This document shows, piece after piece, positions 35,935 to 46,310 of a DNA stretch of 64,000 bases. Source of the stretch: Gnetum montanum. Lineage: Eukaryota > Streptophyta > Gnetopsida > Gnetales > Gnetaceae. Location: contig MNCI01017832.1 in assembly GCA_015680685.1 (NCBI GenBank), positions 99,503 through 163,502 of the forward strand. Reading direction: 5' to 3'. Every line of letters starts with the position of its first letter. The first letter of the stretch is position 1. Made by a program: the position numbers and the translations under genes. The notes beneath the pieces are model-generated. The model did not search any database. It had not been told where the DNA came from and was given only the letters and a program-made list of their open reading frames with translations.

Positions 35935-37060
35935 CCAGGGCCCGGTTCCCTTAGGACCCTCGCTGGCGGCGACTCTGGCAAGGGTTAATCCCAGAAAAGA
36001 TCAAGGTGTTTGGTTGGCTGATCCTTCACAATGCCCTTCCTATCCGGATGTTCCTGCAGCGCAGAGGCCTGGGGATCAGTCCACACTGCCCCCTGTGCAC
36101 TCTTTCTGCCGAGACACTACAGCATTTCATGCTGGAGTGTCCTGTCACCCGTCAATTTTTGCACACATGTGGGTTGCACCCCCTCAAGATCTCCGGTAAC
36201 TCACCGAGCCTCACCGTGCTTTGGATTCTATGGAAAGCCCGTAATGATTCCGTCTTCAAAGACGTGGCGTGCCCCCCCCTCCCCCGGCGACGTTATGTGC
36301 CAGATTCAGGAAGCTCTGGAAGGAGCTAATGATCGCGAGGGGTGGGGGCCCCTTTATGGACAGGCCTAGAAGGGTCGGGGATCCTGTGCGGGGTGCTCAC
36401 CCCCCGACGGCTGAGGGGACCAGCGGTAGACAGAGCCATATGCCGGTGGGGTCGGTTGCAAGCCCCTCGGGGAGGGCGCGTGGCAATCCTTCTGTCTCTG
36501 AGGCAGACGCGATGCAGGATACCCATTACCCAGACACTGATCAGGATCAGCATCGCCCTAGGCTACCTCAGGTGAAGGACCCACCGGATACCACGCTCAG
36601 CAACCCGAAGAATACGTCACCAACCCCTCGGCCTCAACCCACACAACGCTGGTTTGAGGGCATCCTTCAGAACGACAGGACTAGAATTGCCCAAGTGATC
36701 ATAGAGAATCGGCGCCGCCTCGCTGCGGGGTTAGCTGCGCATACACCAGCTGGCCGGCAACAGCCCGGTGGGTAGTGTTTCTGCCGGCTCCTGCGTGTGT
36801 TGCAGGATCGGCTTTTGTTGTTGTTTTCAGTCTCCAAGATTTTTTTGCCGGCGCGCGGTTTCCCCGGCCCCTGGATTATGCCCTCTGGGACGTGGGATCA
36901 GGCGCTGAGTGTTGGGTGGTGGGTGGTCCGTCCCTTTCAGTCATGGGGGGCTCTTGTTGTGGGGCCACGCTTGCTGGCCCACGCTATGTTGTAGGCGTAG
37001 CTCACCAAATTTTTTTTCGGAATAGATAATTCGCTCGACCTTTTCCTAAAAAAAAAATAA
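35935..37060 (+). mobile_element. 5'-truncated LINE inside an LTR
   Basis: GC-rich insertion bounded by an 18-bp target duplication and ending in a poly(A)-rich tail from 37048. It keeps only the end of ORF2 (reverse-transcriptase zinc-binding region plus a C-terminal extension) and a 3' UTR of about 270 bp. Composition differs sharply from the AT-rich LTR, as expected for a young insertion not yet eroded by deamination. A related LINE is at 62748-64000. Confidence 0.95.
35950..36775 (+). pseudogene. LINE ORF2 C-terminus with zf-RVT domain
   Basis: Starts DPRWRRLWQGLIPEKIKVFG, then WLILHNALPIRMFLQRRGLG and the zinc-binding motif HCPLC-x6-ETLQHFMLEC, followed by LWILWKARNDSVFKD. A frameshift in the C run near 36272 moves to the next frame (TLCARFRKLWKELMIARGG), which stays open to the TAG ending at 36775. 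The last ~140 codons are Pro/Arg/Thr-rich and end NDRTRIAQVIIENRRRLAAG. The zf-RVT domain follows the RT in plant L1-like LINEs. Confidence 0.9.
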
Positions 37061-37078
37061 ATAAATAAACAATTAATC
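37061..37078. repeat. LINE target-site duplication, right copy
   Basis: Exact repeat of 35917-35934, directly after the poly(A)/AAAT tail. Confidence 0.95.
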
Positions 37079-37292
37079 TATTTCAAAGTGCTAAAAGGTT
37101 TATCAGAAAGCTCATCTTTATTGTTGTACACACTACCATCCTCAGGTATAATAGTGCTTGAATAAAGATTTGTACACTCTTTAACTCCTACTACAAGCAC
37201 TTATAAACATATTCTAACTTTCAAACAATAAAATTGCAAAAGCTCCACTACAACTACAATAAAAGATGTTATAAAAATGATGGATGAGTTCA

Positions 37293-37300
37293 TATTTATA
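37293..37300 (-). promoter_or_regulatory. TATA box of element A 3' LTR
   Basis: Minus-strand TATAAATA within CCTATAAATATGAAC. The equivalent stretch is absent from the 5' LTR at about 53800. Confidence 0.65.
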
Positions 37301-37437
37301 GGTAAAAATAGACATTTTATCAATGGGGCCACATGAATGCATCAAATTCCATGTCAACATAGCCGTGTCAATGGGGTCACATCAATGGGGCCACATCAAC
37401 AAGGCCTTGTCGACACAACAATAGACATGACTCATCA

Positions 37438-37639
37438 TACCCCCACTACTGAATGAAAACTCATTCTCAAGTGAATAAGAGAATAGTCTCTTACAAAATT
37501 TTTTGGAACATATGGGATTATTAAGTAACTACTAACATTCATAAACATAACACACATGAACAAACACTAAGTGCCCATGTGTATTGAATTACAATCATTA
37601 CATAATTTTTGTGTTTAGGACAATAAGATTGAACACCAG
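37438..37639 (-). other. Element A 3' tail with PPT
   Basis: Minus-strand CATTCAGTAGTGGGGGTA abuts the 3' LTR start, the likely polypurine tract. The remaining ~180 bp match the tail of element B (38443-38590) in words such as acaatcattacat and aagattgaacac. Confidence 0.75.
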
Positions 37640-38442
37640 TGATGAGTGGCGAGGTACCCCTACACTCAACCATATGAATACGAGTGTTTCAAGCATGATC
37701 CGGTTGAACTCCGCAGACGGGCTAGTTGTGGTATCAAGACAGTTATCCTTAGGTCGTAGTTCATTGTCTTCCCATCTGGACTAGTATTAGCTTTATCACG
37801 TATGGTTTAGTCCAGAGCGAGGTGTATAATGTGTTTCTAACCTAGTGCTACTCTTGAAGACAATGGAAGATAATATTAACTAAGCTAAGGGAGGAAGGGT
37901 GAGAGAGAATCTAAACTAGCCTAAGTGTGATAAGCATCCATCCTTAATCATCCGTACACATTGTGAACTTTGTGCACAACTACCACTAGGACTACCAAGC
38001 GCATGGCTTAAGTACGCTACTAGGCTACCAAGTAATCACACTTAAATGCTCGTGATTAAGTCATACTCATTCAGCGTTACTAGGAGATAAGGGTGAAGAG
38101 AGATTAATTATCTAGTAAAGCATTTAAACATTTAACAATAATTAAATCCTATTTAACTTAGTCCACATGCTACAAGATTTATCAGAAAGTTTTCTTTATT
38201 GCCATACACAAATGTGTACTCAGGTACAATTTGCTCGAGTAGAGATCCATTCACTTTAAGACTCCTACTACGGGCACATGGAAATTATTCTAGCTCTGGA
38301 ATGGTAAAACTACTATAGTTTAGCTAAGGGTCTAAGTCTAGATGGAGAAACAAGGAAAATCTACCTCTTATTTATAGAACTGGTGACGGGCTGCGATATC
38401 ACGTACGCAATATCTCATCTAATGCAATATCATAGCTCATCA
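37640..38442 (-). repeat. Element B 3' LTR, 803 bp
   Basis: Ends TGATGAGTGG and GCTCATCA on the plus strand. Closely matches 42775-43598 along its length (e.g. acactcaaccat, ggactaccaa-cgcatggct). TATA box at 38369-38376 (minus). Its terminal GATATC cluster has eroded, with two sites reading AATATC. Confidence 0.93.
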
Positions 38443-40350
38443 TACCCTCATGACTGAATGAAAACTCATCCTTGACTTGAATGATACTAATGGTGAATGG
38501 GTGACATGTGAATGGATCATCATTACAATACATGACAAAATTTAGTGTTCATGACAACAAGAGTGAACACTATACACATTTGACATCCATCCTTATTTGG
38601 CAGCTGAGAGAGAAGAGAGAAGAGAGAGAGAAATCAAGAAGTTTTCTGTTGCCAACGCCAAGATTGTGCCTTTCATTATCCATCTATAAGTGCACCATCA
38701 ATCTTGTTCCTTGCATAACTGTTTCAGCACCAGTCCATTCCAAGTGTTTTCTTTAGGTCCAATCCATTGTTGTATGATTTCCATCTACACACACAACACA
38801 ATCTAATATTAGCAAGGGTAAATGAATCACAATTTAGTTAATACCTTTCCTCAGTGTAAGGTCCATTGGCTAAGTTGTGATATGGCTAATGCAGATCTAT
38901 AGATATAATACTGGTGACTACCTGAGGTGTAGGGGTTAGGAGAAAATTAAAAAAATTGGATCAGGACCCCCATGACTGAGAGCGAATCTTCGATAGCATT
39001 AGAATGGAAAAATATAAGGAATAAGAAAGAGGGAGAAAAGAAAACAATGATAACACCCATAAATTGGATGTCATAGCTTTAAAAAGAACAAAATAAATGG
39101 TGATTGCAGTCATGTTTAAGGAAAAGAAATGAATTGAAGCACCAAATAGGAATGCCAGTGGATCCTCCCCAAAGTAGGCTCATGCCCTTAATGCCCTAGC
39201 AGTCCCACAATTAAAGAGTCTGTAGACTCTAGAAATGTCATTTGGAAACAAGTGTTAAAGTATTAACCACAAGAATTTACCAAAAAGAAAACAATGCATT
39301 AACCAGAATATGAACTATTGATACAACCAGCAATGAGGTGGAAAATGGAGAAAGAATGATGGAAAGAAAAGAATGGAATGGAGTCTCAAGAACAAGGTGG
39401 TGTACAGCCCCTTGTGTATTAATGATTAATGTGACTTAGTAGATCCCATTCCAAATCTGACCTCAAAAAATCCACATCCAATGACTTCACATTAATATAT
39501 TTGGCCTATCCATCCACTTTAAGTAACAAGAATGTTTCCATCAAAGAGCCACCACCATTCCAATGAAACAAGAGAGGAGAAAGTAGGAAGTGAGAAGGGC
39601 CTTAGTTAGAGGGAACATTTTTATTTAGTTCCATAACTAGTTCTTGTAGCCCAGATGATTATTTTGTCTAAGCGTTGTGCTTTGAATTCTCAATATATAT
39701 TTTTTTTTGTGTTTTGCGTGAGAACCACACCATGCAAAAACTTATTATTTTTATTAGCTTAGCTTCCCGATAATGGAGCAGCATCGAAATGGTATAGGAG
39801 ACTCAAGAGGAAAACATCTAAGCACCCAAGAGAATGGCCAGCACAAATGCATCAAGTTCCCTTGAATTCACAACCTTTTCAGTCCTTGAGTCCTTCCTTA
39901 GTTTGAGAAATGCTCAGTCACCGATTCATTGATAGTTATTATTTAAGGAAGGGGACTGTATAGTTCCAAGCCAAGAGAGACCATAGAAATTCATGAATAT
40001 ATGGGTGATGTGGACTCATTGCCTATTATATCAAAAGAACCATACCTTAGTATCAACATCATAACTCTAAGGTAAAAACCAAACGTTAGTAATCAATAGA
40101 ATACAATTCATACCACCATCAGGAGCACTTATTAGGTGACAAACCTTAACAAAACAAAATAAATAAACATACGAATAAATGAAAAAGTATGAACGATGTT
40201 TCAAAACAAAAACAAGAAAAGTTAAAGAAATTTGTAAAAAAAAAACTTAAAAGACAAAAAGATAAAACAATAAATTGAAAAATGAAAAACTGGGAAAAAA
40301 GTTGTAAAACTAAATAAAATGAAAAATATTTATCAATCCTGCTTGTTATT
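38443..40350 (-). other. Element B 3' noncoding region
   Basis: No gene. It holds the PPT (38443-38460, minus CATTCAGTCATGAGGGTA) and two further PPT-like copies (38964-38982 and 40362-40380). A GA-rich microsatellite lies near 38607-38633. Segments at 39150-39240 and 40070-40140 match element A at 47080-47150 and 47440-47500. Confidence 0.7.
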
Positions 40351-42630
40351 AGAATAGGGGATATCCCCCATAATCGAATGGTTGAGCATGGAAAGGATTA
40401 ATAAAAAAAAGATGAGGATCCCTGCATGTTGAAAATATTGAAACTTGGTCATACCTACCCCATTGGGGTTCACACACTTGATTATAGTAAGCATAGTGGG
40501 GCACTTTATAAGATGTAGTTTTCAGATAACGAGTTGACCTACTATGATGATTGAGACCATAAGATGGTATGCAAGGATTGGGATGTCACCCTCCATGGCT
40601 ATATTCATTGGGTTGTATGGTTGTTGGAGTGTTCATTGGTGGCCCTGATGAAGCTACATGAGGTGCTGTGTTTGAAGAGAAGGATGCACCATAGTGTTGG
40701 GCCTATGTTGAGTTGGCGGATGCAATGGTTTCTGAACTATGGTGTCCCTTTCAATGATCACATCTAAACAAGGAATGCTTTTGATGTTGTGAAGGACCTC
40801 CACTACTGTTGGGAGTAGTAGCACAAGTAACATTTGTGGGTTGTTGTTGTGGTGCAGACACCTTAGGAACAATTGGTGGTGATGTAGAAGGAGGGAAAGG
40901 ATGAGAATGTTGAAAATTAGAAGAAGTGTAAGGTGCACAAGGCGGTGGTTATGTTGAGGACATGGGTTGATAGTATTGAGGAGAATAATAATGTGGTGAG
41001 GTAGAGTATGTTGGACCAGTTGGAAAAATAGGATGTTGAACTTGATAAGAATTTAGATTCGAAGGATACGAAGGGTGTTTCTAGTTTAGGTAAGGCTTTC
41101 CCAATGACTGGGATTGTTGCCACTGTGATCGAACACAGTACCTCTGTACGAACTCTAGGTGTAACGTGTTTCCCCAATGCTCATATAAATGTGACAAAAT
41201 TGGACATTGGCCTTTGGGGTGATCATACAGACAGACATTACATTGATATGTGAAATTGGCAATTGAGTTCTTATTCTTATTATCTTCTACCCTTTGCTTC
41301 GATTGTTGCATGGTGTCCCATCCTGTTTCTCAATTTGGCATAACTCTTCCTCTAATAATGTTGGCATATTCTCCACATATTTTATGTACCTAGTCTATCA
41401 TCTTATTGATCTTTGCCTCAATTTCATCTAGTGATTGTAGGATTGGCAAAGATGATTCCACCTCCTTGAACTGAGTGGATTTCTCCTCTTCATGATCATG
41501 GACCCTTGTTAAGTTGATATTTTTTTCCTGTTGAGAACTTTCAACATTCTCCCATTTGGCTAGTTCTCCTTCTTCTTTTTCCACCCCCTTAATAAGCTCT
41601 TGGAGTTGATGGGTTCATAGCTCATATAGTTGACCTTGGGCATACATCCCTAGGGTCTCCCTTGTTTCATTACAGAGCCCATCAATGATATGGTGTAATA
41701 GCCTTTCCTTGGAGAACTCATGGACTAGACATTTGTTTAGCAGTGCATAATATCTTTCTAAGGACATGTCCAAGGGATCATGTTGTGCTTGTTTCCACTC
41801 TTGGATTTGTTTCCTCAAGGCTAACAATATTGCATTGGTTTGATATCTTTCATTAAATACTTCTACCATTGTTGGCCAATGTCGTATTGAATTTGGTTTT
41901 AACGATCTATACCATACTTTTGCTTGGCCAATGAGTGTCATAGGAAAGAGCTTGAGCTTTTGCCAATCGTTATCAATGTTGTTCCATATACAGGCATCGT
42001 AGAAGACTTGTAAATGATATTAAGGATCTGAATCATAGCCTCTTGAAAACTTGGGAAAGTTGTTTAAATCAAGCCTAGGAAGATGGCTCTCTTTACGATG
42101 CCTACGTGAGATTTGAACAGTCTCTTTTATTTATGTTAGGCTCTTAATGGCCAGCAAGGGTTCATTATCATCAGGTAAGTTATGCTTTCGTGTGTTGGGA
42201 TGATGTTGCCTTCATTTATGTTGGCGTTCTTGATTTTCTTTGTGAGCTCAATTTTTAGTTCTACGTCGATCCCTTGAAGATAGTCATCCATGTCACAATC
42301 TGAAGTTGAAAGGGTAAAGGAAGAGAAGGAATTGTAAAACTTGTTATGACTTTTGTAAGTCTTCCAATCATCCCCAAGTAAGTTGTTTTTAGTTATTGAG
42401 AAGGTCCTAGGCCTTTCGGCCCTCCTTGTTCTATGGGATGTCTCATCCTCACTAGAGGTGTCTGGGTTGGATTATGAGAGTCTTTTAGTATCATTGGGGT
42501 GTTCATAAATGTAGGGGACTCCTGCATAATGTTGAGTACTCTAGACTTCATCTTCATCATACATTCTATTGGTTCTCCAATGAATTGCCTCATTAGGTAT
42601 GGCATTATTATAGTCTTGTAGGAGAGCCAT
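40351..42630 (-). pseudogene. Element B gag relic
   Basis: ATG at 42630 (MALLQDYNNAIPNEAIHW), 128 bp inside the PBS. Core at 41941-41615 is open: MTLIGQAKVWYRSLKPNSIR, FNERYQTNAIL, LERYYALLNKC fits Retrotrans_gag. A Glu-rich coiled stretch follows (41584-41390), then an intact CX2CX3HX4C knuckle (CNVCLYDHPKGQC, near 41235-41200) and a Pro/Gln-rich tail ending about 40350. Stops are few compared with other relics here. It resembles Athila gags in the knuckle and the MYAQGQLYEL segment, which is also present in element A. Confidence 0.85.
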
Positions 42631-42756
42631 GGTTGTGAAATTGTGTGTGAATTTATTTGTGACTTTTCGTAATTATTTATTCTCCCTAAGAGATATATTG
42701 TTAATTCCTATACAGTGACCTTGTATGATATAACTAATCTAGATAACTAGCACCAT

Positions 42757-42773
42757 CCTTGGCAATGGCACCA
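42757..42773 (-). other. Element B primer binding site, tRNA-Asp type
   Basis: Minus-strand TGGTGCCATTGCCAAGG starts one base inside the LTR. It equals the tRNA-Asp PBS of Athila/Tat elements (TGGCGCCGTTGCCGGGG) except for C-to-T and G-to-A changes, the deamination pattern. Confidence 0.85.
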
Positions 42774-42774
42774 A

Positions 42775-43598
42775 TGATGAGTGGCAAGGTACCCCTACAC
42801 TCAACCATAAAAATACGAGCATTTCATGCATGACCCGGTCGAACTCCGTAGACAGGCTAGTCATGGTATCAAGATAGTTATCCTTAGGTCACAATTCATT
42901 GTCTTCCCATCTAGACTAGTATTAGCTTTGTCACCTATGGTTTAGTCCAAAGTGAGGTGTATGATTTTTTTCTAACCTAGTGCTACTCCTGAAGAAAATG
43001 GAAGATAATATTAACTAAGCTAAGGGAGGAAGGGTGAGAGAGAATCTAAAATAGCCTAAGTGTGATGAGCATCCATCCTTAATCATCCATACACATCTTG
43101 AACTTCATGTATGACTACCACTAGGACTACCAATCGCATGGCTTAAGTACGCTACTAGGCTACCAAGTAGTCACACTTAAATGCTCGTGATTAAGTCATA
43201 CTCATTTCGCGTTACTAGGAGATAAGGGTGAAGAGAGATTAATTATCTAGGAAATAATCTAACCATTTAACAATAATTAAATCCTATTTAGCTTAGTCCA
43301 CGTGCTGCAAGGTTTATCAAAAAGTTTGTCTTTATTACCATACACAAATGTGTGCTCAGGTACAATTTGCATGAGTAGAGATCCATTCACTTTAAGACTC
43401 CTACTGCGGGCACATGGAAATTATTCTAACTCTAGAATGGCAAAAATTCTATAGTTTATCTAAGGGTCTAAGTCTAGATGGAGAAACAAGGGTAAGCCAC
43501 CTCTTATTTATAGAACTGGAAACAGGCAGCGATATCATGTATGGGATATCGCAAGGGGCGACGTGATATCACGGCTGATGCGATATCGCGGCTCATCA
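42775..43598 (-). repeat. Element B 5' LTR, 824 bp
   Basis: Plus-strand ends TGATGAGTGG and GCTCATCA; flanked inside by the PBS and outside by the target duplication actag. TATA box (minus TATAAATA) at 43505-43512, followed towards the LTR start by four GATATC sites. Confidence 0.93.
43531..43587 (-). promoter_or_regulatory. GATATC palindrome cluster in element B U3
   Basis: GATATC occurs at 43531, 43545, 43565 and 43582, three of them as GCGATATC or GATATCGC, in 57 bp directly upstream (minus strand) of the TATA box. In the 3' LTR the corresponding sites at 38394-38430 are GATATC, AATATC and AATATC. A repeated palindrome in U3 is a good candidate transcription-factor array; the factor is unknown. 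Confidence 0.6.
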
Positions 43599-43603
43599 AC
43601 TAG

Positions 43604-46310
43604 GAAAAAAATTACAAACATAATTTCTTTAATGACATGAAGATAAAGAAGAAGTTCAAATGATCCCAAGTAGTGAAGGCTCTTGAGTCTCTAAAGGATC
43701 TTCTCCTACTTCTGGCACATGCAGTGGTTGAGGTAGCTATGGTTGTCCTATGATAGCCGCAACTTCTAGTGGAAGACACAAGGCATCCAATAGTGCCTTC
43801 ATCTTCTCCTCCTTACTCCAAGGATCATTCATTTTTCATGCCACATTGTGAATGTGGGCCAATGTGAGCAAATCCCAAGGATAGGGCATTACTAGGAACA
43901 ACTCCTTCACATTGATAAACTAGGCAGTGAAAAGTTTGCATTCAACATCGAATGCCTTTACTACATTCTATAGCACCTAGTAGTTAATCTCCTTATCAAG
44001 TACTCAGTTGTAGACTATTGATTGATGAAGCGTTGCTTAAGAACATCAAGTTTTGCATTTGCCACCTCAAGCTTCTGCTTGGTGTCTTTGTGATGCTTGA
44101 ACTTAGCCTTGTACATTAAGTACGAACTAGCCACCTATTTCTCCAATTTATACTACAACTATTTAGAAGTCAACATTACTAGATTTGCATAACAAATATT
44201 GGTAGGCTCCATGTACTCCATCATCTTTTCGATTTACAACCTTCATGTGAATCTCTTCCTTATTGTAGTCATTGAGCCCATCAAAGATAGGCTGCCAAAC
44301 ACCACCTCCTTTCTTGAGCTACTAGAGGGCCTCATCAACATTTTCCTTTACCATCTAAATATGTTTTTCATTGATTTCTTTTTGTAGAGCAACCTAAGCT
44401 TCACATTTTTCTAGGCAGCTACCTCTATTGTGGATTTCTAGCAAATGGCTTAAGCTTCCTCCATGGAGAGATTTCTATTTTCAACTATCAATATTCTCAA
44501 TTTAGTATTTACTCTGGCTAGCTTCTCCTACTATTGATGGACAAAATCTTGCATTTGCTACTTTTTCACATCAACATTCCATACATGGTGATTTTCTATG
44601 GTCAAGGTGACATTCTTCTGGTGGGTCTAATCTAAGGCCTTTTGGACATTGTGCATAGTGACATTAGCCAAGGACTAATCAAAAATCATCATCTCCTCTA
44701 CATCCTAAAAATTTTTGAGCTTTTCTAAAAGCTATTGAAAAGCTTCATTATGGATCAATGTAGTGTTGATAAATGTAGGGTTAACAAGGTGGGCTCATAA
44801 TTCAGTAACCTTCATAGCCAGGCATTGGTTCTGAGCTTGGGTTGTTTCAAGTTACCCCTACATGATAATGCATTTTCCCCTTTCTTCTAGCAGCTCTAAC
44901 TAGGTCGTAGTGATTGTATCCAAAAGGTCAAAGACATCTAGAATTAGTTGTCCATTAGATTGCATTACCAAGATAGTTGCTCCCTTGCTCTCCTCCAGAT
45001 GCACCAAGAAAGTAATAGTATTTCTAGATATGTCTAGGAATTACTATTATTGTGAGAGAGAGATCCTTACATATTAGGTGCTAGAATTCGATCTTGCAGG
45101 AAACTACATTCTTTAGGCTAAAAATATTGGCCCACCTCCCTCCATCTGGCTAATTGTTCAAGCCACTTTGTTGAGGTAACTCATTGCTAGGTGATACACA
45201 TAGGAATCACCATCACTCATTTCTACTCGATGCTCCTTCTCATACAAAAGCTTCTCTTGGATTTTGTGCATTCATTCAAGGGTAGTGTGGGACTCTAAAA
45301 TTCTTTCATTAGTGGGTAGTGGAGGTGGTGGATGCTACTCCTCTTTCCTAGTTGTGGCAAGGATCTTATCCTTCATCATTTCTACCCAAGAGGTAAAAGG
45401 AGTATGTCGAAGTATATCATTAGTGTAGTAAACTATTCATGTCGTTTTGTATAATTTTTTGATGAGGTAGGGAAAGGTTAAGTCCTTCCTTCCACATTTT
45501 TTTCCTTAAATTACTTCTCTATCTCCAAATAGATCAATGGTAAAAGTTTCATAAGAAACTTTCCACTCAGAGTAGCACATGAAAAGGTAGAGAAGGCAGT
45601 CACCTTACTAGGGCTCATCATCGAATTAAGGTAATAAGCCACTATCTTGAAAGATACATGCTTTACTAGAGTGAGTGCATCATACTCCTTATGATCCACT
45701 CCATAGCATCATTGGATCCACTCCTTTGCCTCCCAGTCTACTTGTGTAGAGATATCTGCGAAGTTTTTCCAATATCAAGCAATCCTAGGGCCTGCACAAT
45801 AGCTTCCATCAAGTAGGACACTTGAATATCCTTGATATTCACTATGGCTTTGACCTACCTACCATTCCAGAAGAGATATGTCCCTTCCATGTTCCACTTT
45901 CCACTTGGAGTGATGATTGACCACATGGGAGAGTCATGCAACTACATCTTGAATTCTGGTGGAGCATGTTCTAAGAATGGTCCAAAGTTTAATGCTTGGA
46001 AAATTGAACATTGGATGTCCCAAGGCTTGATCTAATCAAGGCAAGCTTGAGTTAATGTGACCTGAAGTCTTAGCACTTGTCTTGGTACCTCATCTTGATG
46101 GGATTGTTTAGTTACAACCACTTCCTTGGAAATCTATCAAAAAAATTCTACTTCAAGCTCTTTCTAAAGAGGTCCCATCACATGAGTTTCTACTACCTAT
46201 TCTTAGGCTTACTCATATTGCTCCCTTCCAACTCTTGGTTGTTTATCCCTTTGTTAAGATCATCCTTCTTCCTATGGGTGTTTTGGTCTAGGTTTCATCT
46301 ATAAGCACAA
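43604..46310 (-). pseudogene. Decayed ORF downstream of element A integrase
   Basis: The minus strand reads as protein across frequent stops. Near 45.9 kb: MWSIITPSGKWNMEGTYLFW and VNIKDIQVSYLMEAIVQALG. At 45699-45511 an open run VKHVSFKIVAYYLNSMMSPS. At 44.75-44.4 kb a coiled-coil-like stretch (NVTLTIENHHVWNVDVKK, KLARVNTKLRILIVENRN). Near 43.98 kb AFDVECKLFTA and KMNDPWSKEEKMKALLDALC. The position matches the env-like or extra ORF of Athila elements, and the mix of an N-terminal domain and coiled coil parallels the antisense ORF at 9.5-12.9 kb. The function is unknown. Confidence 0.5.

Larger units (their letters stand above)
35396..37437 (-). repeat. Element A 3' LTR, split by a LINE
   Basis: Plus-strand ends are TGATGAG and ACTCATCA. 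The body matches the 5' LTR at 53044-53865. A LINE occupies 35935-37060. It keeps a TATA box (37293-37300, minus strand TATAAATA), and beyond it three copies of tcaatgggg-cacat at 37320, 37368 and 37382. Adjacent on the right is a PPT-like run. Confidence 0.88.
37640..43598 (-). mobile_element. Element B: gag-only LTR retrotransposon (TR-GAG-like)
   Basis: LTRs at 37640-38442 and 42775-43598, a tRNA-Asp-type PBS, a long gag relic, PPT and no protease, RT, RNase H or integrase. The region from gag end to 3' LTR (about 1.9 kb) is noncoding. Flanking pentamers accag (37635-37639) and actag (43599-43603) differ by one transition and are a good target duplication. It sits inside the 3' region of the related element A, which could have supplied pol functions in trans. 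The TR-GAG class is known in plants. Confidence 0.88.

Noticed and set aside
36014-36575. Several open frames of 61-112 codons overlapping the LINE on both strands
   Set aside because: They are side effects of high GC and few stops; only the frames with the zf-RVT motif and its continuation fit a known protein.
40654-40938. 94-codon His/Leu-rich frame
   Set aside because: It is an out-of-frame reading of the Pro/Gln-rich tail of the element B gag.
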